Source: Thermus arciformis (GTDB lineage: Bacteria > Deinococcota > Deinococci > Deinococcales > Thermaceae). Taken from it: DNA of 64,000 bases. The DNA is taken from contig NZ_FNBC01000005.1 of assembly GCF_900102145.1 (NCBI RefSeq), positions 33,514-97,513 of the forward strand, given 5' to 3'. The translations under genes were made by a program, and so were the position numbers. The notes under the pieces are model-generated. The model was not told the origin of the DNA, made no database searches, and saw nothing but the letters and a program-made list of their open reading frames with translations. Shown piece after piece: positions 11,177 through 19,218 of the stretch. How positions within the stretch are numbered: the stretch's first letter is position 1; each line of letters starts with the position of its first letter.

Positions 11177-11584
11177 TCACTCCCTAAAGAGCATCAGGGG
11201 GGGCCACAAGAGGACCTCGGCCGCTTCGGGCAGGGGCGTCTCCCCGTAGACCAGCACGGGCACGGGGGCTTCCAGGAGGTAAAACCCCTCCCCCAGGGCC
11301 CTCGCCCTTCCTCCCAGGCGGTACCTCGGGCCTTCCCGGCGCAAGAAAGCCTCCCCCTCCAGGGGCTTGGCCTCCGCCACCACCCCGTGGAGGAGGGCCC
11401 GCACCCGCCCCGCGGGGGCCGGGGGGGCGCCCCGGTCAAAGGCGTAGACTACCCCCTCCCCGTGGAGGACCTCCACCAGGGGGCTTCCCCAGGGCTCGGG
11501 GGAGAGCCAGACCTCGAGGGCGTACTCCCGAAAACGGCCCCAGAAGGCCTCGGGGCTTTCCTCTAGGGCCTCTTTGGGGCTCAT
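11177..11584 (-). CDS. Hypothetical protein, first gene of the cyclase-dnaG operon
   Basis: A 135-residue protein I do not recognise. It has no membrane segment, no cysteine cluster and no clear catalytic motif; it is rich in Pro, Gly and beta-prone stretches (GEGFYLLEAPVPVLVYGE) and looks like a compact soluble domain. The ATG is preceded by TTGCCA-17-GTAAAC ending 8 nt upstream, so it is probably leaderless and opens the operon continuing with the cyclase/AAA protein (1-nt gap), dnaG and perhaps mdh. Confidence 0.65.
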   Translation of the reverse strand: MSPKEALEESPEAFWGRFREYALEVWLSPEPWGSPLVEVLHGEGVVYAFDRGAPPAPAGRVRALLHGVVAEAKPLEGEAFLRREGPRYRLGGRARALGEGFYLLEAPVPVLVYGETPLPEAAEVLLWPPLMLFRE

Positions 11585-11592
11585 GGGGAAGA

Positions 11593-11621
11593 GTTTACGC
11601 GCGGAGGACCGGGCCTGGCAA
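11593..11621 (-). promoter_or_regulatory. Leaderless promoter of the orphan-cyclase-dnaG operon
   Basis: TTGCCA (11621-11616), 17-bp spacer, GTAAAC (11598-11593), then 8 nt to the ATG at 11584. The rsmC promoter has the same -35 class and the same 8-nt distance. The rest of the roughly 95-bp gap up to the helicase stop shows nothing else. Confidence 0.6.
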
Positions 11622-11680
11622 CCGGTGGGGTGTTTAAGCTACCTCCGGCGTCCCATGGGGCGAAATCAAGGTGCGGGCAC

Positions 11681-13882
11681 TTAGTGCACCACCCGGGCCG
11701 GGAGGGAGAGGACCAGGTGGGCCGCCAGGTGAAGGGCCGCCTCCTTGTCCAGGTACTGGTTGCCGTTGCCGCACTTGGGGGAGAGGACGCACCGGGGGCA
11801 CCCCTCCTCGCAGGGGCAGGCCTTGAGGAGCTCCAAGGCGGCCCGGAGCCACTCGGGGAAGCGTCGGGCGGCGGCCCGGGCGTAGCCCACGCCCCCCGGG
11901 TAGCCGTCGTAGATGAAGACGGTGGGCCCCTCTCCCGAGGGCAGGGGCCTGGGGTAGAAGGGGTAGGAGAGCCCCCCAATGTCCTGCCGCTCCGCCAGGA
12001 CGAAGAGGGGAAGGAGGCCGATCATGGCGTGCTCCAGGGCGTGGATCCCCCCGGGGATCCGGTGGGGGGGGACCGCCTCCTTGGGGTGGAACCAGAGGGC
12101 CTCCGTGGGGAAGGCGATCTCGGGGAGGTCCAGGGGCACTTCCTCCAGGACGCTCCCCGTGAAGAAGCGCTTCTTCACGTAGCCCACCACCCGCTCCCTC
12201 AGGACCACCCGGCCCACCCAGACCCCGTGGCCCACGGGTTCTCCCTCCAGGACCTCCAGGTGGGTCTCCGCCCGGGGCTCGGTGTAGTAGTCCTCCAGGG
12301 CGGGGAGAAGCCAGATCTCCCGCCTCTCGGGGTCGTGGTTGCGCACCAGGTAGCTTTCCCCCCCGTGCAGGTAGACCGCCCCGGGGTGGGCCTCCCAGTA
12401 GGCCTGGCGCTCGTCCAGGTGGCCCAGAACCTCCCCCTCGGGGCCCCTTAAGGTGAAGGTCGCCCCCAGGCCCCGGAGGCTGATCTCCCGGTGGGGGTGC
12501 CTCCTTGGGGTGTAGTAGCGGCCCTCCTTTTCCCGAAGCTCCCCTAGGGCCTGGGGGCAGAGGACCTCCTCCCGGGCGAGGGGCCACTCCCAGGCGGCGG
12601 CGTGGAGGTGCAGGGGGCAGAGCACCGGGTTCTTGGGGTCGGCCACCGCCTCCTCCGGGGGGCTTCTTAGGAGGAGCTCCGGGCGGTGGAGGAAGTACTC
12701 GTCCAGGGGGTCTTCCCGGGGGATGTAGACCACCAGGGCCCGCCTCTCCCCCCGCCCGGCCCTTCCCGCCCGCTGCCAGAAGGCGGCCACCGAACCCGGG
12801 TAGCCCACCAGGACCACCGCGTCCAGCTCCCCGATGTCCACCCCGAGCTCCAGGGCGCTGGTGGAGACCAGGACCCGCACCTCCCCCCGCTTCAGGGCCT
12901 CCTCGAGCCGCCTCCGGTCCTTGGCGGTGTACCCCGCCCGGTAGGGGCGCACCAGGGGGTGGGCCGCGTAGCGGGCGATGAGCTCGGCGCTCTTGCGGGC
13001 GTTGGCGAAGACCAGGGCCTTAAGGCCCCTCTCCGCCAGGGCCCGGGCCAGGTGGGCGGCCTCGAGGAGGGGGCTTCTCCGCCTTTCCCCCTTGCGGTCT
13101 AGGGGCTTGGGCAGGAGGACCAGAAGCTCCTTCTCCGAGCGGGCCACCTCCTCCCGGAGCTCCACGAAGGGGAGGCCGGTGAGGGTTTCCGCGTGGGCCT
13201 TGGGGTTTTGGATGGTGGCGCTGGCGGCGATCACCTGGGGGTTGGCCCCGTAGCGGCGGGCCAGGCGGAGGAGGCGGAAGAGGACCAGGGCCACGTGGGT
13301 GCCGAAGACCCCCCGGTAGGCGTGGAGCTCGTCCAGGACCAGGTAGCGCAGGCGGGAGAGGAAGGAGGCCCACTCCCCGTGCCGGGGCAGGAGGCCGTGG
13401 TGGAGCATGTCCGGGTTGGAGAGGAGGACAAGCCCTCCCTCCCGGGCCGCCCGGCGGGTGGGGCCCGGGGTGTCCCCGTCGTAGGGGAAGACCCCCTCGA
13501 GGCCCAGGGTTTGGGCCATGGCCTTAAGGCGCTTCAGCTGGTCGTGGGCCAGGGCCTTGGTGGGGAAGAGGAGGAGGCTCGTCCCCCCTTCCAGGGCCGC
13601 CTTGAGCACCGGGACCTGGAAGACCAGGCTCTTCCCCGCGGCGGTGGAGTAGGCCATGACCACGTTCTTCCCGGCCTCCACCTTCTTCAGGGCGGCCACC
13701 TGGTGGGCGAAGGGGGAGAGGCCCAAGGCGGCCAGCACCCCGGCGAAGGCCCCCTGGTAGGGGGCGGCCCTTGGGGGCCTTCGCGGGAGGAGGCGGGCGA
13801 AGACGACGCGTCCCCGGAACTCCTCTTCGCTTTCCAGCCACTCCCGGTAGCTGGAAAAGCCCCGAAGCGCCTCGGGCAGCAC
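11681..13882 (-). CDS. MrfA/YprA-like superfamily 2 DNA helicase with DUF1998 zinc domain
   Basis: A 733-residue DEAD/DEAH helicase. Motif I is [13 protein letters not shown], motif II DELH, and motif [12 protein letters not shown], with a second RecA-like domain in between. The C-terminus has the DUF1998 four-cysteine cluster ([18 protein letters not shown]). This architecture is that of MrfA, a helicase linked to repair of mitomycin-type DNA damage in Bacillus; that role here is by homology only. GTG 13882 is leaderless: CATAAT (13894-13889) ends 6 nt before it. Its promoter overlaps that of the divergent ybjQ gene. Confidence 0.85.
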   Translation of the reverse strand: MLPEALRGFSSYREWLESEEEFRGRVVFARLLPRRPPRAAPYQGAFAGVLAALGLSPFAHQVAALKKVEAGKNVVMAYSTAAGKSLVFQVPVLKAALEGGTSLLLFPTKALAHDQLKRLKAMAQTLGLEGVFPYDGDTPGPTRRAAREGGLVLLSNPDMLHHGLLPRHGEWASFLSRLRYLVLDELHAYRGVFGTHVALVLFRLLRLARRYGANPQVIAASATIQNPKAHAETLTGLPFVELREEVARSEKELLVLLPKPLDRKGERRRSPLLEAAHLARALAERGLKALVFANARKSAELIARYAAHPLVRPYRAGYTAKDRRRLEEALKRGEVRVLVSTSALELGVDIGELDAVVLVGYPGSVAAFWQRAGRAGRGERRALVVYIPREDPLDEYFLHRPELLLRSPPEEAVADPKNPVLCPLHLHAAAWEWPLAREEVLCPQALGELREKEGRYYTPRRHPHREISLRGLGATFTLRGPEGEVLGHLDERQAYWEAHPGAVYLHGGESYLVRNHDPERREIWLLPALEDYYTEPRAETHLEVLEGEPVGHGVWVGRVVLRERVVGYVKKRFFTGSVLEEVPLDLPEIAFPTEALWFHPKEAVPPHRIPGGIHALEHAMIGLLPLFVLAERQDIGGLSYPFYPRPLPSGEGPTVFIYDGYPGGVGYARAAARRFPEWLRAALELLKACPCEEGCPRCVLSPKCGNGNQYLDKEAALHLAAHLVLSLPARVVH

Positions 13883-13887
13883 CCCCT

Positions 13888-13894
13888 TATTATG
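13888..13894. promoter_or_regulatory. Shared -10 element of two divergent leaderless genes
   Basis: The block TATTATG serves both strands. TATTAT (13888-13893) ends 6 nt before the ybjQ ATG at 13900, and CATAAT (13894-13889, minus) ends 6 nt before the helicase GTG at 13882. Only 17 bp separate the two start codons, so any -35 contacts for one gene fall inside the coding sequence of the other. Confidence 0.65.
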
Positions 13895-13899
13895 GGGGC

Positions 13900-14223
13900 A
13901 TGATCCTCACCACCACTCCCCAGGTGGAAGGGCGCCGCATACAGGCGTATCTCGGCATCGTTTTCGGAGAGGCCATCGTGGGGGCCAACCTCCTCCGGGA
14001 CCTCTTCGCCCAGGTGCGGGACATCGTGGGGGGGCGGAGCGGGGCTTACGAGGCGGAGCTGAGGCGGGCCCGGGAGATGGCCCTAGAGGAGCTCGCCGAG
14101 GAGGCCAGGAGGCTTGGGGCGGACGCCGTGGTAGGCGTGGACCTGGACTACGAGGTCTTGGGCCAGGCGAACTCCATGCTCATGGTCACGGCCAGCGGCA
14201 CCGCGGTGAAGCTTGCTCCCTAA
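13900..14223 (+). CDS. YbjQ/UPF0145 family protein
   Basis: A 107-residue member of the YbjQ (DUF74, heavy-metal-binding-like) family: [14 protein letters not shown] at the start, [24 protein letters not shown] in the middle and [16 protein letters not shown] towards the end are the family landmarks. These proteins form pentamers of unknown function. ATG 13900 follows TATTAT by 6 nt and gives the standard family length; a longer upstream reading runs back through the helicase gene and is rejected. The TAA stop overlaps the stop codon of the convergent GNAT gene. Confidence 0.85.
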   Translation: MILTTTPQVEGRRIQAYLGIVFGEAIVGANLLRDLFAQVRDIVGGRSGAYEAELRRAREMALEELAEEARRLGADAVVGVDLDYEVLGQANSMLMVTASGTAVKLAP

Positions 14224-14843
14224 AGCTCCCTCACCCACACCTCGTGGATCAGGGGATGGCCCAGGTAGGGGGCCCAGAAGGGGCTCGCCCGCTTGGCGTA
14301 GACCCGGAAGCCCAGGCTCCGGTAAAGCCTCCGGGCGGCCTCGTTGGCCCGGGTGGTGGAAAGCTGCACCCCTTTAACCCCTCTTTTCTTTAAGCAGTCC
14401 AGAAAAGCCGCGAGGAGGGCCCGGCCCAGGCCGCGGCCCTGGGCCTTGGGGTCCACGGCGATGTGCAGGTGGGCGGGGTAGGCCTTCCGGGGGGCCTTGG
14501 GCCCGGGGAAGAGGAGGAGGCGGAGGAGGTAGCGGAGGTGGGGAAGCCTGGGGCCGTAGCCTCCCAGGAGAAAGCCCAAGAGCACCCTCGGCAAGCGTAA
14601 GGAGAGGGCCAAAGCCAGGGGAAAGTAGGCGCAGGCCCCCAGGATGTAGCCCACCACCCGGCCTTCCTCCTCGGCCACCAAGGCGCAACACCCCCCCTTT
14701 AGGTAGGGGGCCACGAAGAGCTCTCCCCACAGGGCCTCGCTGGGGAAGACCCCGGGGCCTTCCCGGCCCAGGAGGAGGGTCTGGTGGGAGAGGCGGGCGA
14801 TGGCGGGGAGGTCTTCCGGGCGAGCGGGGCGCAGGTGGGCCAC
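14220..14843 (-). CDS. GNAT-family N-acetyltransferase
   Basis: A 207-residue GNAT protein. The acetyl-CoA-binding motif A is visible as [22 protein letters not shown] (residues about 130-150), followed by [28 protein letters not shown], the usual motif B. Substrate is unknown. GTG 14843 is preceded by TAGACT (14855-14850) with a 6-nt gap, so it is probably leaderless and shares its -10 region with the divergent deacetylase gene. Convergent with ybjQ, with overlapping stops. Confidence 0.8.
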   Translation of the reverse strand: MAHLRPARPEDLPAIARLSHQTLLLGREGPGVFPSEALWGELFVAPYLKGGCCALVAEEEGRVVGYILGACAYFPLALALSLRLPRVLLGFLLGGYGPRLPHLRYLLRLLLFPGPKAPRKAYPAHLHIAVDPKAQGRGLGRALLAAFLDCLKKRGVKGVQLSTTRANEAARRLYRSLGFRVYAKRASPFWAPYLGHPLIHEVWVREL

Positions 14844-14849
14844 GCCTCC

Positions 14850-14859
14850 AGTCTAGAAT
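14850..14859. promoter_or_regulatory. Overlapping -10 elements of divergent GNAT and PIG-L genes
   Basis: AGTCTAGAAT contains TAGACT on the minus strand (14855-14850, 6 nt before the GNAT GTG) and TAGAAT on the plus strand (14854-14859, 7 nt before GTG 14867). The two hexamers share two base pairs. Read directly from sequence; use as promoters is inferred from the recurring spacing. Confidence 0.6.
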
Positions 14860-14866
14860 GGCCTCT

Positions 14867-15946
14867 GTGCGCCGCCTGGCCCCTTGGCAGTGGCTTCTCC
14901 TCTTGCTCCTCCTTTATCTGGGCGTAGGGGAGGTCTTAAGGCTTTGGCTTGGCCTTTTGTGGACGGAGCGCCTCCTTGTCCTCCTGGCGGCCTTAGGGGT
15001 CTGGGCCTTCGTCAACGGCCGCTTCGTCTTCGCCACCTACCACGCCCTCCTCGCGGGGGCCCGGGTGCGCCGCCTGCCCCTCTTTCCCGGGCCCGGTGGG
15101 GGGGAGCACCTCCTGGTCCTGGCCCCCCATCCCGACGACGAGGTGCTGGCGGCGGCAGGGCTCATGCGCCGCACCTGGGCCCGGGGGGGGCGGGTGAGCG
15201 TGGTCTACCTCACCTCGGGGGACGCCTTTGACCTCGCGGCGGGGAGCCCCCTGCCCTCCCGGGAGGCCCTGCGCCGCCTGGCCCTTAGGCGCATGGTGGA
15301 GGCCTGGCGGGGCCTCGAGGCCCTGGGCCTTCCCCGGGAGAGCGCCTATTTCCTGGGCTTTCCCGACCAGGGGCTTTTTCAGCTCTTCACCACCCACTAC
15401 TACCTGGCCTACGAAAGCCCCTACACCGGCCTCAAGGCCGTGGCCTACCCGGGGTGCTACCGGGCGGGCCTCCCCTACACGGGAAAGGCCCTCGAGGCCA
15501 CTTTGGTGGAGCTTCTGGAGCGGCTTAAGCCCACCCGGATCCTCCTTCCAAGCCCCTTAGACGCCCACCGGGACCACCAGGCCGCGGCCTACTTCGGGAT
15601 GCGGGCGGCGGCGGCCTTGGGCCTGGAGGGGCGGCTGGAGTACTACGTGATCCACGGGGGGTACCAGTACCCCCTGCCCAAGGGGCTCCACCCCCGCCTG
15701 CCCCTCTACCCCCCTCCCCGGGGAAGGGGCCTTCCCTGGCGGCGCTTTCCCTTGGAGGAAGAGGAGGTGCGCCTCAAGGAGAAGGCCATCCGGGCCCACC
15801 GGAGCCAGATGCGCCTCCTCGGGCGGTTTCTCCTCGCCTTCGTGCGGCAGAACGAGCTCTTTAGCCCCCTCCCCGTCCCTGCCCGGGAGGCCCTAGCCCC
15901 GGAGGAGGAGGGGTGGGCCGTCCTGGAGGGGAGGGAGGTCTTCTAG
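14867..15946 (+). CDS. Membrane-anchored PIG-L (LmbE-like) deacetylase
   Basis: PIG-L family zinc-dependent deacetylase, acting on N-acetylglucosaminyl or related amide substrates. Two N-terminal membrane helices (about residues 8-55) are followed by the zinc motif LAPHPDDEVLAAAG (about 82-95) and the distal SPLDAHRDHQAA motif (about 225-236). I chose GTG 14867 (359 residues) over ATG 14858 because the ATG lies inside the TAGAAT -10 hexamer, which ends 7 nt before the GTG. The 3' end overlaps convergent scpB by 54 nt, the longest convergent overlap in the window. Substrate unknown; cell-surface sugar is likely. Confidence 0.8.
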   Translation: MRRLAPWQWLLLLLLLYLGVGEVLRLWLGLLWTERLLVLLAALGVWAFVNGRFVFATYHALLAGARVRRLPLFPGPGGGEHLLVLAPHPDDEVLAAAGLMRRTWARGGRVSVVYLTSGDAFDLAAGSPLPSREALRRLALRRMVEAWRGLEALGLPRESAYFLGFPDQGLFQLFTTHYYLAYESPYTGLKAVAYPGCYRAGLPYTGKALEATLVELLERLKPTRILLPSPLDAHRDHQAAAYFGMRAAAALGLEGRLEYYVIHGGYQYPLPKGLHPRLPLYPPPRGRGLPWRRFPLEEEEVRLKEKAIRAHRSQMRLLGRFLLAFVRQNELFSPLPVPAREALAPEEEGWAVLEGREVF

Positions 15947-16420
15947 GCTCTCCAGGCCAAAGACCTCCAGGAAGCGCTCCGTGGTGCCGTAGAGCTTGGG
16001 GCGGCCCGGGGCCTCCTTCTCCCCCACCACCCGGATGAGCCCCCGCTCCAGGAGGCTTTCCAGGAGGCCTTCCACGCTTTTCCCCCGCATGGCCTCGAGC
16101 TCCGCCCGGGTGATGGGCTGGTGGTAGGCGATGAGGGCCAAGACCTCGAGGGCCGCCTTGGAGAGGCGGGGCGGGGTGGGCTTGAGGACCCTTTCCACCG
16201 CGGGGAGGGACCTTTCGTGCACCACGAGCCGCCACCCCCCCGCCACCCGCTCCAGGGCCACGCCGAGCCCGCCTTCCTGGAGGTCGGCCTCGAGGGCCTT
16301 GAGCGCCCGGAGAAGGGCCTCCTCGGGGTGGCCCAGGGCCTTGAGCTCCTTCAGGGAAACAGGCCTGCCCGCGGCGAAGAGAACCGCCAGGATTTCCGCC
16401 TTGAGCCCGGGGCCTTCCAT
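15893..16420 (-). CDS. scpB: Segregation and condensation protein ScpB
   Basis: The 175-residue protein has the paired winged-helix layout of ScpB, with the signature LSKAALEVLALIAYHQPITRAE and RGLIRVVGEKEAPGRPKLYGTTERFLEVFGL. ScpB joins ScpA and SMC in the bacterial condensin that compacts and segregates the chromosome. It starts 3 nt after the stop of tsaC, so they are in one operon. scpA is not in the window. The last 54 nt overlap the opposite-strand deacetylase gene. Confidence 0.92.
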   Translation of the reverse strand: MEGPGLKAEILAVLFAAGRPVSLKELKALGHPEEALLRALKALEADLQEGGLGVALERVAGGWRLVVHERSLPAVERVLKPTPPRLSKAALEVLALIAYHQPITRAELEAMRGKSVEGLLESLLERGLIRVVGEKEAPGRPKLYGTTERFLEVFGLESLEDLPPLQDGPPLLLRG

Positions 16421-16423
16421 GGC

Positions 16424-17011
16424 CTAGGTGAGGTAGGGGAGGAGGGCCGCTTTGGGAATGGCCCCCTCCCGAAGCACCTGGCCTGTGCGCAGGTCCACCA
16501 CGCTGGAGGCGAGCCCCCCGGCCTCCCCCGGAAAGACGAAGTCCACGGGGAAGGCCCGGGCCTCGGCCTCGGTGCGCACGGGGGGTTCGCCGCTTCGGTT
16601 CAGGCTCGTGGCGGCGGCATGGCCCCCCACCCGGCGGAGGAGCTCCCGCAAAAGGGCGTGGTCCGGCATCCTGAGGCCCACGGAGCCGTCCTTGCTGATC
16701 CAGGGGGGGATGGCCTTCCCAGGGACCACCACGGTGAGCCCCCCGGGCCAGAAGGCCTCCGCCAGGCGCAAAAACTTCCCTTCCAGGGGGCCGAGGTCGG
16801 CAAGCCTCAGGGCGCTTTCCAGGTCCGCCACTAGCACCTGGAGGGGCTTGTCCTCGAGCCTCCCCTTGACCTCGTAGATCCTTAGGCAAGCGGCCTCGTC
16901 CTCCATGCGGGCCAGCACTCCCCAGACCGTGTCCGTGGGGAAGGCCACCAAACCCCCTCCCTTGAGGATCTCCGCCGCTTTGGCCAGGGCCTCCTGGTAT
17001 ACTGCTTCCAT
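16424..17011 (-). CDS. tsaC: L-threonylcarbamoyladenylate synthase (TsaC/YrdC/Sua5 family)
   Basis: Makes threonylcarbamoyl-AMP from threonine, bicarbonate and ATP, the first step of the t6A37 tRNA modification. The 195-residue YrdC domain shows GGLVAFPTDTVWG near the N-terminus, the KxR...K substrate motif in EVKGRLEDKPLQVL, and VGLRMPDHALLRELL later. The minus-strand ATG at 17011-17009 shares two bases with the plus-strand ATG of pilC at 17010-17012 (CATG). A TATACT hexamer at 17028-17023 lies 11 nt upstream, inside pilC. Confidence 0.88.
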   Translation of the reverse strand: MEAVYQEALAKAAEILKGGGLVAFPTDTVWGVLARMEDEAACLRIYEVKGRLEDKPLQVLVADLESALRLADLGPLEGKFLRLAEAFWPGGLTVVVPGKAIPPWISKDGSVGLRMPDHALLRELLRRVGGHAAATSLNRSGEPPVRTEAEARAFPVDFVFPGEAGGLASSVVDLRTGQVLREGAIPKAALLPYLT

Positions 17012-17028
17012 GCCGATCTACCAGTATA
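16995..17028. promoter_or_regulatory. Mirror-image promoters around overlapping start codons of tsaC and pilC
   Basis: Plus strand: extended -10 TGGTATACT (TG at 16995-16996, TATACT 16998-17003), 6 nt before the pilC ATG at 17010. Minus strand: TATACT (17028-17023), 11 nt before the tsaC ATG at 17011. The outer arms TATACTG (16998-17004) and CAGTATA (17022-17028) are a perfect 7-bp inverted repeat. Each promoter element is part of the other gene's first codons. Confidence 0.6.
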
Positions 17029-18230
17029 AGGCCCGGGACCGCCAGGGCCGTCTGGTGGAGGCCACCATTGAGGCCGAGGACCTCCGCACCGCCGCGAGGC
17101 TCCTCCGCGACCGGGGCCTCTTCGTGGCCGAGATCAAGGAGCCGGGGAAGGGCCTCCAGGCCGAGGTGCGCCTTCCCGCCTTGGAGAGGGGCCCCGGCCT
17201 CAAGGACCTCGCCATCTTCTCCCGGCAGCTCGCCACCATGCTGGGGGCGGGCCTCACCCTTCTTCAGTCCCTGGCCATCCTGGAGCGCCAGACGGAGAAC
17301 AAGAAGTTCCGGGAGATCCTCAAGCAGGTGCGCGCGGACATAGAGGGCGGCATGGCCTTCTCCGAGGCCCTCTCCAAGCACAAGCTCTTCTCCCGCCTCT
17401 ACGTGAACCTGGTGCGGGCCGGGGAGACCTCGGGCGGCCTGGACGTCATCCTGGACCGCCTGGCAAGCTTCCTGGAGAAGGAGCTGGAGCTAAGGGGCAA
17501 GATCCGCAGCGCCATGACCTACCCGGTCATCGTCTTCGTCTTCGCCGTGGGCGTGGCCTACTTCCTCCTCACGGGCATCGTGCCCCAGTTCGCCCAGATC
17601 CTCACCGACTTAGGCTCCGAGCTCCCCCTCCTCACCCGCTTCCTCATCGCCCTTTCCGACTTCCTCCGGGCGGCCACCTTGCCCCTCCTCCTCCTCGCCG
17701 TGGTCCTCTTCTTCGCCTACCGCTGGTACTACGGCACTCCCCAGGGGCGTAGGGTCATTGACCGCATCAAGCTCAGGGTGCCGGTTTTCGGCAACCTCAA
17801 CCGCAAGACCGCCGTGGCCCGCTTCTCCCGCACCCTGGCCCTTCTCCTCTCCAGCGGGGTGAACATCGTGGAGGCCCTGGACATCACCAAGGGGACCGCG
17901 GGCAACAGCGTGGTGGAGGAGATCGTGGAGGCCGCCAAGCTGAAGATCCAGCAGGGCGACCCCTTGAACCTCACCCTGGCCCAGCACCCCTTCGTCTTCC
18001 CGCCCATGGTGAGCTCCATGGTGGCCATCGGCGAGGAGACGGGGGCCTTGGACACCCTGCTCTCCAAGATCGCCGACTTCTACGAGCGGGAGGTGGACGA
18101 GGCGGTGGCGAGCCTCACCGCGGCCATTGAGCCCCTCATGATCATCTTCCTGGGCGTCATCGTGGGCATGATCGTGGCCGGGATGTTCCTGCCCCTCTTC
18201 AAGATCATCGGGACCCTCTCCGTGCAATAA
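17010..18230 (+). CDS. pilC: Type IV pilus inner-membrane platform protein PilC
   Basis: Polytopic GspF/PilC protein that anchors the assembly and retraction ATPases of type IV pili; in Thermus it is needed for twitching and DNA uptake. The 406 residues begin MPIYQYKARDRQGRLVEA and contain two repeated GspF domains (about 70-190 and 270-400), each with the FSRQLATML or FSRTLALLL landmark, plus three membrane helices. Nearly identical to T. thermophilus PilC. The ATG overlaps the opposite start codon of tsaC. The last 26 nt overlap the convergent EVE gene. No other pilus genes are adjacent. Confidence 0.93.
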   Translation: MPIYQYKARDRQGRLVEATIEAEDLRTAARLLRDRGLFVAEIKEPGKGLQAEVRLPALERGPGLKDLAIFSRQLATMLGAGLTLLQSLAILERQTENKKFREILKQVRADIEGGMAFSEALSKHKLFSRLYVNLVRAGETSGGLDVILDRLASFLEKELELRGKIRSAMTYPVIVFVFAVGVAYFLLTGIVPQFAQILTDLGSELPLLTRFLIALSDFLRAATLPLLLLAVVLFFAYRWYYGTPQGRRVIDRIKLRVPVFGNLNRKTAVARFSRTLALLLSSGVNIVEALDITKGTAGNSVVEEIVEAAKLKIQQGDPLNLTLAQHPFVFPPMVSSMVAIGEETGALDTLLSKIADFYEREVDEAVASLTAAIEPLMIIFLGVIVGMIVAGMFLPLFKIIGTLSVQ

Positions 18231-18657
18231 GCTTCTCCGCCACCTCCGGGGGAACCGGCATCACGGAAAGCCGGTTCCCCCTTCGCACCAGGGGGTGGTC
18301 CGGGGGGAAGAGGGCCTTGAGCTCGGCGAGGGGGAGGAGGGGCCACTTCTCCACGAAGGCCACCTCCACCGTGTACCAGCGGGGCTTCTCCGGGGTGGCC
18401 TTGGGGTCGTGGTAGGGGCTTTCCGGGTCAAACTGGGTGGGGTCAGGGAGGAGGGTGCGCACCACCCGGCAAAGCCCGGCGATCCCCGGGGGGGTGGTGC
18501 CCGAGTGGTAGAAGAAGCAGAGGTCGCCCTCTTTCATCCGCATCAGGTAGTTCCGGGCTTGGTAGTTCCGCACCCCGTCCCAGACGGCCCGGCCTTCCCG
18601 CTCCAGGTCCTCAATGCTGTAGACCTCGGGTTCGGACTTCAAGAGCCAGTAGGCCAT
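18205..18657 (-). CDS. EVE-domain protein
   Basis: A 150-residue single EVE domain (MAYWLLKSEPEVYSIEDLE at the start, WDGVRNYQARNYLMRMKEGD, FYHSGTTPPGIAG, YTVEVAFVEKW). EVE domains are PUA-like folds that read modified bases in DNA or RNA. TAGACT (18669-18664) ends 6 nt before the ATG, so the gene is leaderless. Two copies of a 14-bp direct repeat lie upstream. Convergent with pilC with a 26-nt overlap. Confidence 0.88.
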   Translation of the reverse strand: MAYWLLKSEPEVYSIEDLEREGRAVWDGVRNYQARNYLMRMKEGDLCFFYHSGTTPPGIAGLCRVVRTLLPDPTQFDPESPYHDPKATPEKPRWYTVEVAFVEKWPLLPLAELKALFPPDHPLVRRGNRLSVMPVPPEVAEKLIARRGSR

Positions 18658-18668
18658 GGGGGAAGTCT

Positions 18669-18703
18669 AAAGCCCCCTTTAGCCCCAGCAAAGCCCCCTT
18701 TAG
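18669..18703. repeat. Two 14-bp direct repeats, 21-bp period
   Basis: AAAGCCCCCTTTAG occurs at 18669-18682 and again at 18690-18703, exactly 21 bp (two helical turns) apart, in the 69-bp gap between the divergent EVE and lipoprotein genes. The inner copy touches the EVE -10. In-phase tandem copies suggest a regulator binding one DNA face. The second copy, followed by GGGGG, can also form a small hairpin. Confidence 0.6.
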
Positions 18704-18726
18704 GGGGGAGGAGCTACGTTTAGGGG

Positions 18727-19209
18727 GTGCGTGGTTTAGCCCTGCTCCTGCCTCTTCTCGCCGCCTGTTCCCTGACCCTCGAGGTGGTCTACCCGGGCCA
18801 CCGGATCGCTCGCCTGGAGACCCAGCCCACCTACTGCGCCTACGGCAACACGCGGGTGGACTACCGCTTTTATCTGGAGGGAAGGGTGGACCGCTTAGAG
18901 TTCTACTGGGTCCCCGAGGGGAAAGCCCCTTGGGAGGCAGCGCCGCAGGAGCGTTCGGCCCTAGGGGGACCCATCTACGGGGGCCATGTCCGGGGTTTCG
19001 TGGAGGTGACCCCGGATGGGAGCATCCAGGCGGTCTCCTTGGTTTCCCCCCAAGGCGCCTCCCTCCCCCAGGGCATCGGGGTGGAGCCCGCCCTGCCTGA
19101 CCGCAGGCTCTGGCTTCGGGGGTTCACTGGGGGGGTCGCCGGGCCCTACGTGGCCGCAGCCAACCCCGTGCGCGGGGATGCCTCCTCTTTCTGCGACCCT
19201 TCCTGGTAG
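18727..19209 (+). CDS. Putative lipoprotein of unknown function
   Basis: A 160-residue protein with a short lipoprotein signal: MRGLALLLPLLAACS, with LAAC as lipobox and C14 as the lipidation site. The mature part is beta-rich with several paired aromatics and two further cysteines (C37, C157) and shows no known domain. GTG 18727 follows TACGTT (18715-18720) by 6 nt, the leaderless pattern, although that hexamer is a weak -10. Cell-envelope location is inferred; function unknown. Confidence 0.7.
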   Translation: MRGLALLLPLLAACSLTLEVVYPGHRIARLETQPTYCAYGNTRVDYRFYLEGRVDRLEFYWVPEGKAPWEAAPQERSALGGPIYGGHVRGFVEVTPDGSIQAVSLVSPQGASLPQGIGVEPALPDRRLWLRGFTGGVAGPYVAAANPVRGDASSFCDPSW

Positions 19210-19218
19210 GCTGGGTCC

